Notes: generated by a model not told the origin, from the letters alone. DNA of 64,000 bases from Chryseobacterium sp. c4a (GCF_009900745.1 NZ_WXVU01000007.1:62001-126000); one strand, 5' to 3'. Numbered from the stretch's first letter, positions 16,203 through 26,477 are shown. Numbers and translations: made by a program.

Positions 16203-17573
16203 TTATTTTGCATTTTTATCACCGCCGATAACCAGTAAAACGGTTTTTAAGGTAATAACCAGATCCAGAGCAAAACTCCAGTTTCGCACATAGAATGCAT
16301 CGGCGAGAACTCTTTTTTTCATTTCTACTTCTACATCACCAGAATCACCGCGCAGTCCGCTTACCTGTGCAAGACCTGTAATACCTGGGTTTACCATACT
16401 TCTTAAACTATATCTCCCGATTTTTGGTTTGTAATAATTATCTACAGCCAGCATATGAGGACGCGGCCCTACCACAGACATTTCGCCTTTCAGTACATTG
16501 ATAAACTGAGGAAGCTCATCAAGGCTGGTTTTTCTTAAAAATTTACCTATTCTTGTAATTCTCGTATCATTCTCTCTGGTTGTACTTGTAGAGGACTCAT
16601 CATTAACTACCATTGTTCTGAATTTGATACAGCTGAATACCTCTTCATGGAAGCCATACCGTTTCTGAAAGAAAAAAACCGGGCCTTTGGAGTTTATTCT
16701 TATTAAAATGGCAATAATTGGAAATAGCCATGAACAGATAAAAACAAGTACAAATATGGAAAAGAATATGTCAAATGTTCTCTTCATCAGGAAATTGGAA
16801 TAATAATCCAGGGGATACCTTGCCTGATTTAGAATTGGCTGAGTCTGAATATAGGCAAGATCATACAGGAAAAAATCATTCTGAGTAATACTCGGAATCA
16901 ATGAAATATGCACTTTATGTTCTTCTGCCAGTTTGAAAATTTCAGCTTCTACACTTTCGCTGTAGGAGTTTTCTGTAGAGAAAAATAAAGTATGAATTCC
17001 ATGTTTCTTCCAAAGATTAACCAGTTCCGCGGTTGTGATATTTGTATTTTCATGTTCAAATATTCTGTATCCGTAATCTTTACGTTCTTTAAAAATATTT
17101 TTGAGAATCTCTGTAGAATCCCCATCTCCTAAAAACATGATGTTTCGGTAGTTTACCCCTAAAGAGCGTAAGTACTTGATGGAGAAGTAGATTAATGATT
17201 TCGCCAAAAAGATAAATATGAACAGATAAAATGATAACCAATAGATATCTGAATTGAAAAATACATTTTTACTGACCTTTCCAAGAAGAAGAACCCCTAG
17301 TATAAACGAGATGAAATGAAGCAGAAGACGCTCCAGAAACAAGGTATACGTAAGGTTTCTCGGAATATTATAAATTTTTGTCCTACCACTGAGAAGAACC
17401 CAGAACAAAAACAGCAAAATCAAAGAAAAAGCATTCTGATACCAGGTTTCCTTGTGGTATTTCAGCTCTTCGTTTCTGCTTATAAAAAAGAATATGAAGA
17501 TAGATGCAATAACCATAAGGTCAAGCAAAATAATGATCGATTTCAGGTATCTAGAGTATCGAATTCTCTGCAT
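16203..17573 (-). CDS. Polyprenyl-phosphate sugar-1-phosphate transferase (WcaJ/WbaP type)
   Basis: 456 residues. Four to five N-terminal membrane helices, a CoA-binding-like central domain (NIMFLGDGDSTEILKNIF) and a C-terminal bacterial sugar transferase domain with a further helix, FKRTFDIFFS-type entry, KFRTMVV, and SLDELPQFINVLKGEMSVVG. Such enzymes transfer a sugar-1-phosphate from a UDP-sugar to undecaprenyl phosphate and start capsule or exopolysaccharide synthesis. No other polysaccharide genes adjoin; a glycosyltransferase and flippase lie at 38.3-40.7 kb. Confidence 0.92.
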   Translation of the reverse strand: MQRIRYSRYLKSIIILLDLMVIASIFIFFFISRNEELKYHKETWYQNAFSLILLFLFWVLLSGRTKIYNIPRNLTYTLFLERLLLHFISFILGVLLLGKVSKNVFFNSDIYWLSFYLFIFIFLAKSLIYFSIKYLRSLGVNYRNIMFLGDGDSTEILKNIFKERKDYGYRIFEHENTNITTAELVNLWKKHGIHTLFFSTENSYSESVEAEIFKLAEEHKVHISLIPSITQNDFFLYDLAYIQTQPILNQARYPLDYYSNFLMKRTFDIFFSIFVLVFICSWLFPIIAILIRINSKGPVFFFQKRYGFHEEVFSCIKFRTMVVNDESSTSTTRENDTRITRIGKFLRKTSLDELPQFINVLKGEMSVVGPRPHMLAVDNYYKPKIGRYSLRSMVNPGITGLAQVSGLRGDSGDVEVEMKKRVLADAFYVRNWSFALDLVITLKTVLLVIGGDKNAK

Positions 17574-17616
17574 CTATCGGTGTTATAATAGGTACGGCCA
17601 GCTAATGTACGTATTT

Positions 17617-18246
17617 TTACGGTATATTCAGGTACTTATGGGTCTGAACAGAAGCTTGCCATTCCGGATGTTCCAGAATAAAATCTGTAATTTTAGGATA
17701 CATATCATTTCTTTTGCTCCATTCACTCTGAAGGTAAAGTTTACAATTTTCAGAAACTTTTGCAGCTTGCTCTTGTGCAAATTCAAAGTCGTGATTGTTG
17801 AAAACGATAACTTTAAGCTCGTGTGCCTTTTGATAAATCTCTTCTTTTGGTAATCCTGTTTTCTTAGGTGAAAGGGTAATCCAATCCAAATGACCGCTCA
17901 TAGGATATGCTCCTGAAGTTTCAATGTGAATGGTACATCCAAGTTCTTTTAATTTGGATGTAAGGATTTCAAGGTTCCATGTAAGAGGCTCTCCACCTGT
18001 AAGAACGATGGTTTTACAATGTTTAGCTGCTGTTTCAGCTATTTCTACGGCATCCATTAAAGGGTGAAGCTCAGGATCCCAGCTTTCTTTTACATCACAC
18101 CAGTGGCAGCCTACATCACAACCTCCCAATCTGATAAAATAAGCCGCTTTTCCTGTGTGGGCTCCTTCTCCCTGTAAAGTGTAAAAATGCTCCATTACAG
18201 GGAGCATTTTACCTTCTTTTAATAAAATATCTTGTTCTTTATTCAT
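17617..18246 (-). CDS. queE: QueE, 7-carboxy-7-deazaguanine synthase
   Basis: 209 residues from ATG 18246; the longer frame starts inside upstream folD. Radical-SAM cysteines are in GGCDVGCHWCDVKES (C-x3-C-x2-C), preceded by FYTLQGEGAHTGKAAYFIR, the QueE signature, and TGGEPLTWN follows. It makes CDG for queuosine in tRNA. It follows folD after 7 bases, so the two are co-transcribed; no other que genes are present in the window. Confidence 0.95.
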   Translation of the reverse strand: MNKEQDILLKEGKMLPVMEHFYTLQGEGAHTGKAAYFIRLGGCDVGCHWCDVKESWDPELHPLMDAVEIAETAAKHCKTIVLTGGEPLTWNLEILTSKLKELGCTIHIETSGAYPMSGHLDWITLSPKKTGLPKEEIYQKAHELKVIVFNNHDFEFAQEQAAKVSENCKLYLQSEWSKRNDMYPKITDFILEHPEWQASVQTHKYLNIP

Positions 18247-18253
18247 TTTAAAA

Positions 18254-19138
18254 TTAGTCGTTATAGACCGAAGTTTTATAAGCAATGATGGTATTTTTCA
18301 TCAACATCGCTCTTGTCATTGGGCCTACTCCTCCAGGAACCGGAGTAATCCAGCTTGCCTTAGCTGCACAGCTGTCAAAATCCACATCACCGGCAAGGTA
18401 ATATCCTTTTGGAGAATCATCGTCTACTCTTGTGATACCCACGTCAACGATTACAGCACCATCCTTGATCATTTCTCCTTTTAAGAAGTGAGGATCTCCC
18501 AAGGCTGTAATAACGATGTCTGCCTTTTTAGTATATTCTTCAATGTCTTTTGTGTATGAGTGTGTAAGGGTAACGGTTGAGTTTCCAGGGAAATCTTTTC
18601 TTCCCATAAGGATACTCATCGGTCTTCCTACAATTTTACTTCTTCCAATGATTACACAGTCTTTTCCTTTAGTTTCGATATTGTATCTTTCCAATAATGT
18701 TAAGATTCCGAAAGGTGTTGCAGGTAAGAATGTATCCATTTCAAGAGCCATTTTTCCGAAGTTTTCAGGGTGGAATCCGTCCACATCTTTTCTTGGGTCA
18801 ATAGCATTGATAATTTTCTCCTGATCTACTTGATCCGGCAATGGTAACTGAACGATAAACCCGTCTACAGCTTTAGACTTATTAAGCTCGTCAATGGTTT
18901 CCAATAATTCAGATTCCGAAACAGTGCTTGGGAATTTGATTAAGCTAGATTGGAATCCTACTTCTTCACAGTCTTTTACTTTAGCATTTACATAAGCTTT
19001 GCTTGCTCCGTTGTTTCCTACAAGAATTGCTACCAAATGCGGTGCTCTTCTTTTGCTCGCAAGGATTTTTTCTACTTCAGCTTTGATCTCTGCTTTAATT
19101 TCCTTGGATACTTTAAGTCCGTCAAGAATTTCTGCCAT
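18254..19138 (-). CDS. folD: FolD, methylenetetrahydrofolate dehydrogenase / cyclohydrolase
   Basis: 294 residues. Family motifs YVNAKVKDCEEVGF, DGFIVQLPLPDQVD, IGRSKIVGRPM and the C-terminal PGGVGPMTRAML are all present; length is standard. Cytosolic one-carbon enzyme interconverting methylene-, methenyl- and formyl-tetrahydrofolate. Lies 26 bases downstream of the methyltransferase gene and 7 bases upstream of queE, in one minus-strand run with pgi. Confidence 0.97.
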   Translation of the reverse strand: MAEILDGLKVSKEIKAEIKAEVEKILASKRRAPHLVAILVGNNGASKAYVNAKVKDCEEVGFQSSLIKFPSTVSESELLETIDELNKSKAVDGFIVQLPLPDQVDQEKIINAIDPRKDVDGFHPENFGKMALEMDTFLPATPFGILTLLERYNIETKGKDCVIIGRSKIVGRPMSILMGRKDFPGNSTVTLTHSYTKDIEEYTKKADIVITALGDPHFLKGEMIKDGAVIVDVGITRVDDDSPKGYYLAGDVDFDSCAAKASWITPVPGGVGPMTRAMLMKNTIIAYKTSVYND

Positions 19139-19164
19139 TTTTACTTTTTTACTTTTATTTAGAT

Positions 19165-19989
19165 TTAGATTTTTTCAAATACTACAATATCCTGAAATTC
19201 ATCGGCTCCTTCCTTTTCTACATCATTTCTCCAGAATCCTCCCTGGATAGTGGTTACTTTCAAACCGGCATCATGAGCCATTTGATTTAACAATGGAATG
19301 CTTACGGCGATATTGGCTGCCGTTACTTTATCATCCATTAATCTATAGCCTTCATACTGATGTGGAAAATGCATGCTGCCACTTTCTACTTTAGAATCAT
19401 CATATAAGAAGAATGTTGCCAGACATTCTCCGCCATTCTTTAAAACCCTGCTGATTTCATTCAGATATTGTCTGATCTCAGGGATTTGCATGTGGGTGAA
19501 TACAGAAAACAGAAATGCTTTATCAAATTGTGATGCCTCATAAGGAAATGTAAAATTCTCTGCCTTCTGGCTGAAAGTATTATACAGATCATTATAAATC
19601 GGTGTAAACTTAAAGTTGAAGTTTGGATATTTTCTATGAATATGTTTATCACACCATTTAATTCCTTTTTCTACCGCATCAAAACCGTCATAAGTTCCTT
19701 TGTCTATAAATCCTGATAAAGCCACGGCTGTTCTTCCGATTCCACATCCTATATCCAGGACATGGTCAGTGTTTTTAAGCGCAATATGCTTTTTCAGAGC
19801 ATTCATCTGGCGGATACCATGAGGAATAAAATCGCTGCTCCCCACATAAATATCTCCTTTTTTAGGTTCGTTTTTAGCTCTTTTTCCAGTAATTCCTTCA
19901 TAGAAATCTATAGGAAAATAATAGAGTTTTCTTCCTAAAAGTCTAAAGCCGGGAGGCAGTTTATAATAATATGATCGTAATGCAGACAT
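19165..19989 (-). CDS. Class I SAM-dependent methyltransferase
   Basis: 274 residues. The SAM-binding motif I is VLDIGCGIGRTAVALS at about residues 76-91, with FSVFTHM and EISRVLKNGGECLATFF as later motifs of Methyltransf_11/25 enzymes. The N-terminal part (LPPGFRLLGRKLYYFPIDFY) is unusual and hydrophobic. Substrate unknown. It starts 3 bases after the pgi stop, so translation is coupled to pgi. Confidence 0.85.
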   Translation of the reverse strand: MSALRSYYYKLPPGFRLLGRKLYYFPIDFYEGITGKRAKNEPKKGDIYVGSSDFIPHGIRQMNALKKHIALKNTDHVLDIGCGIGRTAVALSGFIDKGTYDGFDAVEKGIKWCDKHIHRKYPNFNFKFTPIYNDLYNTFSQKAENFTFPYEASQFDKAFLFSVFTHMQIPEIRQYLNEISRVLKNGGECLATFFLYDDSKVESGSMHFPHQYEGYRLMDDKVTAANIAVSIPLLNQMAHDAGLKVTTIQGGFWRNDVEKEGADEFQDIVVFEKI

Positions 19990-19992
19990 CTG

Positions 19993-21633
19993 CTATTTAT
20001 TTCCTTTATAATAATTAATCAATCCGTTGGTAGAGCTGTCGTGTGATGTGACAGTTTCATTGCTTTCAAGTTCTGGTAAGATTTTGTTAGCAAGTACTTT
20101 ACCTAGTTCTACTCCAAACTGATCGAAGCTGAAAATATTCCAGATAACTCCCTGAACAAATATTTTATGTTCATACATTGCAATTAACTGTCCTAATGAA
20201 AAAGGAGTTAATTCTTTGAATAATATAGAGTTAGTAGGTGTATTTCCGTGGAAGACCTTGTAGTTTAATAATCTATCGATTTCCTCGTCAGATTTTCCTG
20301 CATTTTTAAGCTCTTCTTCAACTTCTTCTTCTGTTTTTCCGAAAGCAAGAGCTTCAGTTTGTGCAAAGAAGTTGGCTAATAATTTATCCTGATGATCAGA
20401 AACTTTATTAGGGCTTTTAGCATACGCGATAAAGTCTGCAGGAATCAACTCTGTACCTTGGTGAATCAGCTGATAAAATGCGTGTTGCCCGTTGGTACCA
20501 GGTTCTCCCCAGATGATTGGCCCTGTTTCATATTCTACAAATTCACCATTTCTGTCTACACATTTTCCATTACTTTCCATGTCTCCTTGCTGAAGGTAAG
20601 CTGCAAATCTGTCCAGATACTGTGAATACGGAAGAATAGCATAGCTTGTTGCTGCATAGAAGTTACGATACCAGATTCCTAAAAGTCCCATTAATACGGG
20701 AACGTTTTCAGAAAAGTGGTCGGTCTGGAAACGTTGATCTGTATCGAAAGCTCCTTTTAAAAGCTGCTCAAAATTTTCATATCCTACAGCTAATACAATG
20801 CTTAATCCGATAGCACTCCAAAGAGAGTATCTTCCACCTACCCAATCCCAGAATTCGAAAATATTATTTTCTGCAATTCCGAATTGTTTAACAGCTTCAA
20901 TGTTAGTGGATAAAGCAACAAAATGTTTCGCTACATCTTCCTGTTGACCCGCTTTAAGGAACCAGTCTTTTGCTGAGTTCGCGTTCGTCATTGTTTCCTG
21001 AGTTGTAAATGTTTTGGAAGCAACGATAAATAGAGTCGTTTCAGGGTTTAGGTTTTTAACAACCTCTGCAATATGATTTCCGTCCACATTAGAAACAAAA
21101 TGAACGTTTAGTCTTGTTTTAAAATGCTTTAAAGCTGAACAAACCATTACAGGCCCTAAATCTGAACCTCCAATTCCAATGTTGACTACATCCGTAATCT
21201 CTTTTCCACTGAACCCTTTATGTTCTCCTGAAATGATTTTTTCAGAAAAATCTTTCATGTGATTCAGAACTCTTTTGATTTGTGGCTTGATATTTTCACC
21301 ATCTACAAGGATTTCACGGTCTGAAAAATCTCTTAAAGCTGTATGTAATACAGCTCTTCCTTCTGTTTCGTTGATTTTATCACCAGAGAACATTTTAGAA
21401 ATAGCATCTTTTAGCTGGCATTCTTCAGCCAATTGTAATAAAAGTGCTTTCGTTTTGGAATCGATCAGGTTTTTAGAATAATCAAAAAGGTAGTTATCCT
21501 TTTGTAAAGAGAATTCTTGAAAACGGTTGGGGTTGTACTGAAAAAGGCTTCTTAGTTCAAGATCATTCGATGCGAAATGTTCATCAAGGGCTTTCCAGCT
21601 GTTGGTTTGTATAGGATTTATTTTTGATAGCAT
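19993..21633 (-). CDS. pgi: Glucose-6-phosphate isomerase
   Basis: 546 residues. PGI signatures [37 protein letters not shown] and [20 protein letters not shown] are in the expected order. Interconverts glucose-6-P and fructose-6-P in the cytosol. First gene of the run pgi - methyltransferase - folD - queE. The 200 bases upstream carry the terminator of the neighbouring operon and no obvious consensus promoter. Confidence 0.98.
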   Translation of the reverse strand: MLSKINPIQTNSWKALDEHFASNDLELRSLFQYNPNRFQEFSLQKDNYLFDYSKNLIDSKTKALLLQLAEECQLKDAISKMFSGDKINETEGRAVLHTALRDFSDREILVDGENIKPQIKRVLNHMKDFSEKIISGEHKGFSGKEITDVVNIGIGGSDLGPVMVCSALKHFKTRLNVHFVSNVDGNHIAEVVKNLNPETTLFIVASKTFTTQETMTNANSAKDWFLKAGQQEDVAKHFVALSTNIEAVKQFGIAENNIFEFWDWVGGRYSLWSAIGLSIVLAVGYENFEQLLKGAFDTDQRFQTDHFSENVPVLMGLLGIWYRNFYAATSYAILPYSQYLDRFAAYLQQGDMESNGKCVDRNGEFVEYETGPIIWGEPGTNGQHAFYQLIHQGTELIPADFIAYAKSPNKVSDHQDKLLANFFAQTEALAFGKTEEEVEEELKNAGKSDEEIDRLLNYKVFHGNTPTNSILFKELTPFSLGQLIAMYEHKIFVQGVIWNIFSFDQFGVELGKVLANKILPELESNETVTSHDSSTNGLINYYKGNK

Positions 21634-21779
21634 GTTGTTGAGAATTTATAATTTACAGAATAATGTTTTGGACCAAAATCTTTAGGAATCCATAACGATT
21701 TATTTCTGATCTGCAAATTTAAGGAAAAATAAAACCTCAAATAAATTTGAAGATGATAAATAATGATTTTTTAAAAAAC

Positions 21780-21806
21780 AAAACCCCAGAATTGATCTGA
21801 GGTTTA
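21780..21806 (-). terminator. Terminator of the sigma factor operon
   Basis: AAACCCCAGA (21781-21790) pairs with TCTGAGGTTT (21796-21805), one mismatch. On the minus strand it is followed by TGTTTTTT, fitting termination of the operon that ends at 21841. Confidence 0.7.
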
Positions 21807-21840
21807 CTTTTTAGGAGATTAATGACTTTTTTTGTGAATG

Positions 21841-22446
21841 TTATTCTTCCATCTCATTCAAAATGTTTTCCAATTGCTTAGCATGGCGGCCATAAAAGTA
21901 TTTTGTCCATAAAATGATACCTGCCACTATACAAAGCGTTCCGAGTATAACTATTAAAATGATTGAAGCTTGGGTTGAATTGGAGATTTCAGATAATGTT
22001 TTTCCCTTTTTTACCAGCACGTTGTAGATTACTAATCCGATAGTGAGTAGAAAATGGGGCAGGAGTAAGAACCCAAATGACTGATATCTTTCCATATTAA
22101 GTTTAAGTTCATGGTAAATTTTCCAAAGACTGTTTTTCGTGTTTCCTGTGTAGAATTCAGCCTGTTTGTAAAATTTATAAAATCCATACAGATAGTAGCA
22201 TGATATAACAACCATCATGACGTAGGAAATATAATAAATAAGATATTGTGAAGAAGGAAATTTAAACTGAAGAGGAAAAAAGCCGATAAGAATAATGGCT
22301 AAAATTTGTGCCCAAAATTCTTTTTTCATGCTTTTTTGTATTTTTTCGATAGGGTGTTTACTTTCCTTTAATTGTTCTATAGTGTCAGGAATATGGACGT
22401 TACTGTCCTCATTATTCCACTGTTCTTTTAGTTGATCAAAATTCAT
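21841..22446 (-). CDS. Membrane protein paired with the ECF sigma factor (possible anti-sigma)
   Basis: 201 residues. A soluble N-terminal part (MNFDQLKEQWNNEDSNVHIP) is followed by four hydrophobic helices. It overlaps the sigma factor gene by 11 bases. Such genes next to ECF sigma factors often act as anti-sigma factors, but no ZAS zinc motif (HxxxCxxC) is present, so the assignment is inferred from position and the cytoplasmic N-terminus only. Confidence 0.75.
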   Translation of the reverse strand: MNFDQLKEQWNNEDSNVHIPDTIEQLKESKHPIEKIQKSMKKEFWAQILAIILIGFFPLQFKFPSSQYLIYYISYVMMVVISCYYLYGFYKFYKQAEFYTGNTKNSLWKIYHELKLNMERYQSFGFLLLPHFLLTIGLVIYNVLVKKGKTLSEISNSTQASIILIVILGTLCIVAGIILWTKYFYGRHAKQLENILNEMEE

Positions 22447-22945
22447 AACCTGATTTTTTTATGATTTGCTGTATTTTTTCTTTAGTTCTGTTGAGCTTTA
22501 CACGGGCATTCCCTTCGCTAAGTCCAAGATTATTCCCGATTTCCTTGTGTGACAACCCTTCCATGAAATAAAATATAACGGCTTTTTCCAGAACATTCAA
22601 TTCCTGAACAGCTTGGTAAAAAATTTCCAGTTGCCTGTCTTTCGTTGGATTATAATCCTCCTGCTGTACTTCAAAATGATGGGATGACTCAGTGTGGTTC
22701 TGAGATCTTTGCTTCTCCTTTTTTAGATAGGTGATTGCTGTATTGATCGCTACACGATACATCCAGGTAGAAAACTCACTATTTCCTTTGAAATTTTGAT
22801 AGGATTTCCAGAGCTGGATGAGAATCTCCTGCTGGAGGTCTTCCCGGTCTTCTATGGAATCTGCATAGATTCGGGAGGCTTTATATAGTATGCCTTTATG
22901 CTGATTAACAAGTTTTAGAAAGGCTGTTTCAGTAGAATTGCTCAC
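22436..22945 (-). CDS. ECF-type RNA polymerase sigma factor
   Basis: 169 residues. Region 2 (DLQQEILIQLWKSYQNF, then STWMYRVAINTAI) and region 4 (LEKAVIFYFMEGLSHKEIGN, then LSEGNARVKLNRTKEKIQ) are clear; no region 1 or 3. It lies 23 bases after the TraB/GumN gene and overlaps the membrane protein gene. It likely directs a small regulon that may include its own operon. Confidence 0.92.
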   Translation of the reverse strand: MSNSTETAFLKLVNQHKGILYKASRIYADSIEDREDLQQEILIQLWKSYQNFKGNSEFSTWMYRVAINTAITYLKKEKQRSQNHTESSHHFEVQQEDYNPTKDRQLEIFYQAVQELNVLEKAVIFYFMEGLSHKEIGNNLGLSEGNARVKLNRTKEKIQQIIKKSGYEF

Positions 22946-22968
22946 AATGGTTTCATGGTTGATTATAG

Positions 22969-23847
22969 TTATTGTAACTGTATTACAGGCTTTACGGTGT
23001 ATCCTTTTGATTGTAAAAGCGGGATAATTCCGTTTTCACCCATTAAATGCGATCCTCCCACTGCGAAAAATGAACTTCCTGTTTTCATCATTTCCGGCAT
23101 TGTCTGTACCCAGTTTTTATTTCTATCGGTAAGCATTGCTTTTTCTTGTTGGGAATTCATGAATCTTTCATCTTTAAAAAGAGCGTATAATGCCTGAGCA
23201 TCTTCATTTTTGAAAGCTTCTATCATTTTTTTGAACAAACTTTCATATTCTTTGCTCAACTTCAACTGATTAATGATGGCTTTCAGGTCATAGGCATCAT
23301 TGATAGATTTCATTTGATCATTTACTTTCTCTAAACCTTTGATATTCTTTTTCCCTTTAACGGCATTCTGAAGAAGCTCCAATTCGTATGACTTTATTTC
23401 AGTTTGTGGACATGGAATGGCCTTCATACTGAGAAGAGCATACAATGCCTGAGGACTGGAATTGTTTATTTTTTCAAGACTTGTTCCGTAATCTGCTAGG
23501 ATTTTATCCAATTCTTTAGCTTCATTGGGGGATAGTTGGTCAGATATTTTTTTATCATTCTGATACATTTTTTGCAAAGCTGCCATTTCGCCTGGATCTG
23601 TATAATTGATTTCCATGATAAAGCTATCAGACTTTTCTAGGGCTTTCAGTACCTTAGGTTTTAAATCAAAATCTTTACTGCATAAGATATGAAAAGTTCC
23701 CGTAATATAGGACGGCTTAGAAAGTCCGTTCCCAGAAACCTCCCAAAGCAGGCTGTTTTTATTTTCAGTATTTTTATTCTGAGCAGTTACAGTCGTAGAA
23801 ATTATTGATAATAATCCTGCCAATCCGAGTTTTATTAGATTTTTCAT
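22969..23847 (-). CDS. TraB/GumN family protein
   Basis: 292 residues with a signal peptide (MKNLIKLGLAGLLSIISTTVTAQ). TraB/GumN marks are SYITGTFHILC near the N-terminus and AVGGSHLMGENGIIPLLQSKGY near the C-terminus, both carrying conserved residues proposed to coordinate metal for proteolysis in this superfamily. Probably exported. First gene of the operon with the ECF sigma factor, which suggests the sigma factor responds to envelope stress (inference). Confidence 0.88.
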   Translation of the reverse strand: MKNLIKLGLAGLLSIISTTVTAQNKNTENKNSLLWEVSGNGLSKPSYITGTFHILCSKDFDLKPKVLKALEKSDSFIMEINYTDPGEMAALQKMYQNDKKISDQLSPNEAKELDKILADYGTSLEKINNSSPQALYALLSMKAIPCPQTEIKSYELELLQNAVKGKKNIKGLEKVNDQMKSINDAYDLKAIINQLKLSKEYESLFKKMIEAFKNEDAQALYALFKDERFMNSQQEKAMLTDRNKNWVQTMPEMMKTGSSFFAVGGSHLMGENGIIPLLQSKGYTVKPVIQLQ

Positions 23848-23934
23848 AGTATTTATTTTTTTTGATTTTCTGTTCTTTTAAACAGTAGGTAAGAGACACA
23901 TTACAATCGTTACAGTTTTTTTTCAAAAAAAATA

Positions 23935-23958
23935 AAAACCTCCTGAAAACAGGAGGCT
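23935..23958 (-). terminator. Terminator of the DUF4349 gene
   Basis: CCTCCTG (23939-23945), AAAA loop, CAGGAGG (23950-23956); on the minus strand it is followed by a TTTTTATTTTTTTT run. Confidence 0.85.
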
Positions 23959-23991
23959 GTAAAATCTAAAATTATGATGATAACCTTTAGG

Positions 23992-24909
23992 TTAGGAGTT
24001 TTGTTCTAAGTTGTTAGGCTGTTCAACTTTTTTATTTTTTCTTTTTCTTAAAAAGTAAATCACTACCCCTGCAATGATTAATACAGGCCAGATGTTAATA
24101 AGACCTACAATAATTCTTTGAATCAAATAGAAACCATAGACAAAGCCGTCCTTTGCATCATAGATAAAGTTGTATCTGTATTTGTTATCAATACTGCTTG
24201 TATTGGTCACGGCAATTTCTGCGATGCGTAATTTCGGTTCTTTGATATAGATGTCAACTGTACTGTATTTCAGATTGTCTGCCATACTCAATGTATTCAG
24301 TTTTTGAAGGTTTCCTTCAGACATATTATTATCATCCAGAGATATTTTGTCTTTATTGGTCTTTATTTTCTCAATATTTTCTGATGTTTTCTGATTTCTT
24401 TTTGCCTCCAGTTCTGAATATTTGATATTGGCAGTGACATCTTCTGCGTTGATAGATCTTGAGTTTAGAAATAGTTTGTTGTTATTAATGGAGGTCAGAA
24501 GTTCTCCAAGTTTTTCAGTAGGTACTCGAACCTGCATGGTGTTTTCGCTTTTATATTTTTTGATGAGCATGGCCTCAGTGTCGGAAGTATTATAAGTGTT
24601 TTCATCAACAACATTACTCTGAAGATTACTTTTGGTGACAAAGCCTCCAAGTTCCTGCACTGATTTTTCAATGGCAATAGTGGCAGTATAAACATCTTTG
24701 ACTTCCATATTGACATCTGCAGTTTTGATAAACTTTTTGTCCTTTACTTCCATACTGGCAACAGATGAAACACTATCTGCTACTGCTGCAGAATCTGCTT
24801 CCTCACCATAGCTTTTATATTCACTGGTGGTCGCTTCTACTTTTTTACATGAATAAATTCCCAATAAAAGAACTGCCGATAATGATAATGTAATGTACTT
24901 CGTTTTCAT
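23992..24909 (-). CDS. DUF4349 lipoprotein
   Basis: 305 residues from ATG 24909, where the lipoprotein signal MKTKYITLSLSAVLLLGIYSC begins. The DUF4349 core includes FIKTADVNMEVKDVYTATIAI, RVPTEKLGELL and SRSINAEDVTANIKYSELEA, followed by a coiled coil and one membrane helix near the C-terminus (LINIWPVLIIAGVVIYFL) with a basic tail. Function unknown. Monocistronic. Confidence 0.88.
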   Translation of the reverse strand: MKTKYITLSLSAVLLLGIYSCKKVEATTSEYKSYGEEADSAAVADSVSSVASMEVKDKKFIKTADVNMEVKDVYTATIAIEKSVQELGGFVTKSNLQSNVVDENTYNTSDTEAMLIKKYKSENTMQVRVPTEKLGELLTSINNNKLFLNSRSINAEDVTANIKYSELEAKRNQKTSENIEKIKTNKDKISLDDNNMSEGNLQKLNTLSMADNLKYSTVDIYIKEPKLRIAEIAVTNTSSIDNKYRYNFIYDAKDGFVYGFYLIQRIIVGLINIWPVLIIAGVVIYFLRKRKNKKVEQPNNLEQNS

Positions 24910-25118
24910 AGCGTAAGATTTTTGAGGTTTTGCTTGAGTCAAAGTTCAGTCAGGATCTTTTGTAATGCTTGAAAATGAGAAGTAAAAAGTTTGTAAAGAT
25001 AAAATTCTGTTTTAGTGTGTTGATTATTAGTGTTTTGTAAAACAGATTAACTGGTGTGGTATTGTTTTCGGAGTAATTTTTGCTTATCTTTTTACAAACC
25101 AAATCACAATACATCATT

Positions 25119-26477
25119 ATGTCGAATACCTTTTCTAAAATCAGAAATGCAATAGGACTTTTCACATCCATAGATTTTGATCAGCTAAGTGCTATTTCCC
25201 AAAAAGTAGATCTTCCTAAACTGATGCATAATTTTTCCAAACTGGATGATAAACAGCTTACAGGGCTTATGAAAATGCTTGATCCCGAAAAGAAAAAGAA
25301 AGAACTGCCTCCCATTGATGGAGATTTTTACGATATCTATCATACTTTAACGCCTGAACAACGAGAAATTCAGCTTAAAGTGAGAGCATTTATGGAAAAA
25401 GAAGTGAAACCCTTGGTAAATCATTACTGGCTTAGAGATGAATTCCCTTTTGAACTTATTCCAAAATTTCAAAAACTAGATATCTGTGGAGTAACTTATG
25501 AAGGGTATGGTTGTCCCGGAATGCCTTTTCTGATGGAAGGTGTTATTGCTATGGAAATGGCCAGAATTGATGCTTCTATTGCTACATTTTTTGGCGTACA
25601 GTCTGGTTTAGCTATGGGATCTATCTATATTTGTGGTTCGGAAGAACAAAAACAAAAATGGCTTCCACAAATGCAAAAGTTTGAGAAAATAGGAGCCTTT
25701 GGTTTAACGGAGCCGGAAGTAGGTTCTGGAGCAGCAGGCGGACTTACAGTTACTTGTAAGAAAACAGAAGATGGTTGGATTTTAAACGGACAAAAAAAAT
25801 GGATTGGAAATGCAACCTTTGCAGACTTAATCATTATTTGGGCAAGAGATTTAGATAGTGGAGAAGTAAAAGGATTCATTGTTGAGAAAGATAATCCTGG
25901 ATATTCTGTAGAGAAGATCAAAGGAAAAATGGCTTTGAGAATTGTTCAAAATGGGTTAATTACTCTTAAAGATTGCCTGGTTACAGAAGAAAGTCGCCTT
26001 CAAAACGCCAATTCATTTAAAGATACAGGAAAAGTATTGAGAATGACAAGAGCCGGAGTGGCCTGGATGGCAACAGGATGCGCACGAGGAGCCTATGAAA
26101 GTGCTTTGGCTTATACCAGAACAAGAGAGCAATTCGGGAAACCTATTGCTTCATTTCAGATGATTCAGGGACATTTAGTTGAAATGCTGTCTAACCTTAC
26201 AGCCATGCAGACGATGGTTTTCAGATTATCTGAAATGCAGGATGAAGGCATCTTAAAAGACGAGCATGCTTCATTGGCTAAAGTTTTCTGTACTTTAAGA
26301 ACCCGGGATATTGTCTCAAGAGCCAGAGAAGTAATGGGCGGAAACGGAATCCTTCTAGAATATGATGTTGCTCGATTTGTAGCTGATGCTGAGGCTATTT
26401 ATTCATACGAAGGAACAAAAGAAATCAACTCGCTCATCGTGGGACGATCGATTACAGGATTCAGTGCTTTTATATAA
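25119..26477 (+). CDS. Acyl-CoA dehydrogenase (glutaryl-CoA dehydrogenase-like)
   Basis: 452 residues from ATG 25119; the frame is open 13 codons upstream. FAD/substrate motifs GAFGLTEPEVGSGAAGG and GQKKWIGNATFAD, ARGAYESALAYTRTREQFGKP and the catalytic base in SYEGT (E431) place it in the acyl-CoA dehydrogenase family; the C-terminal GRSITGFSAF resembles GCDH and plant ACX4 enzymes. The ~60 N-terminal residues are an extension relative to most members. Substrate is likely a short dicarboxylyl-CoA, not certain. Confidence 0.9.
   Translation: MSNTFSKIRNAIGLFTSIDFDQLSAISQKVDLPKLMHNFSKLDDKQLTGLMKMLDPEKKKKELPPIDGDFYDIYHTLTPEQREIQLKVRAFMEKEVKPLVNHYWLRDEFPFELIPKFQKLDICGVTYEGYGCPGMPFLMEGVIAMEMARIDASIATFFGVQSGLAMGSIYICGSEEQKQKWLPQMQKFEKIGAFGLTEPEVGSGAAGGLTVTCKKTEDGWILNGQKKWIGNATFADLIIIWARDLDSGEVKGFIVEKDNPGYSVEKIKGKMALRIVQNGLITLKDCLVTEESRLQNANSFKDTGKVLRMTRAGVAWMATGCARGAYESALAYTRTREQFGKPIASFQMIQGHLVEMLSNLTAMQTMVFRLSEMQDEGILKDEHASLAKVFCTLRTRDIVSRAREVMGGNGILLEYDVARFVADAEAIYSYEGTKEINSLIVGRSITGFSAFI

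Noticed and set aside
24950..25171. 73-codon minus-strand frame upstream of the DUF4349 gene
   Set aside because: Overlaps the promoter and start of the acyl-CoA dehydrogenase gene and has no recognisable features.
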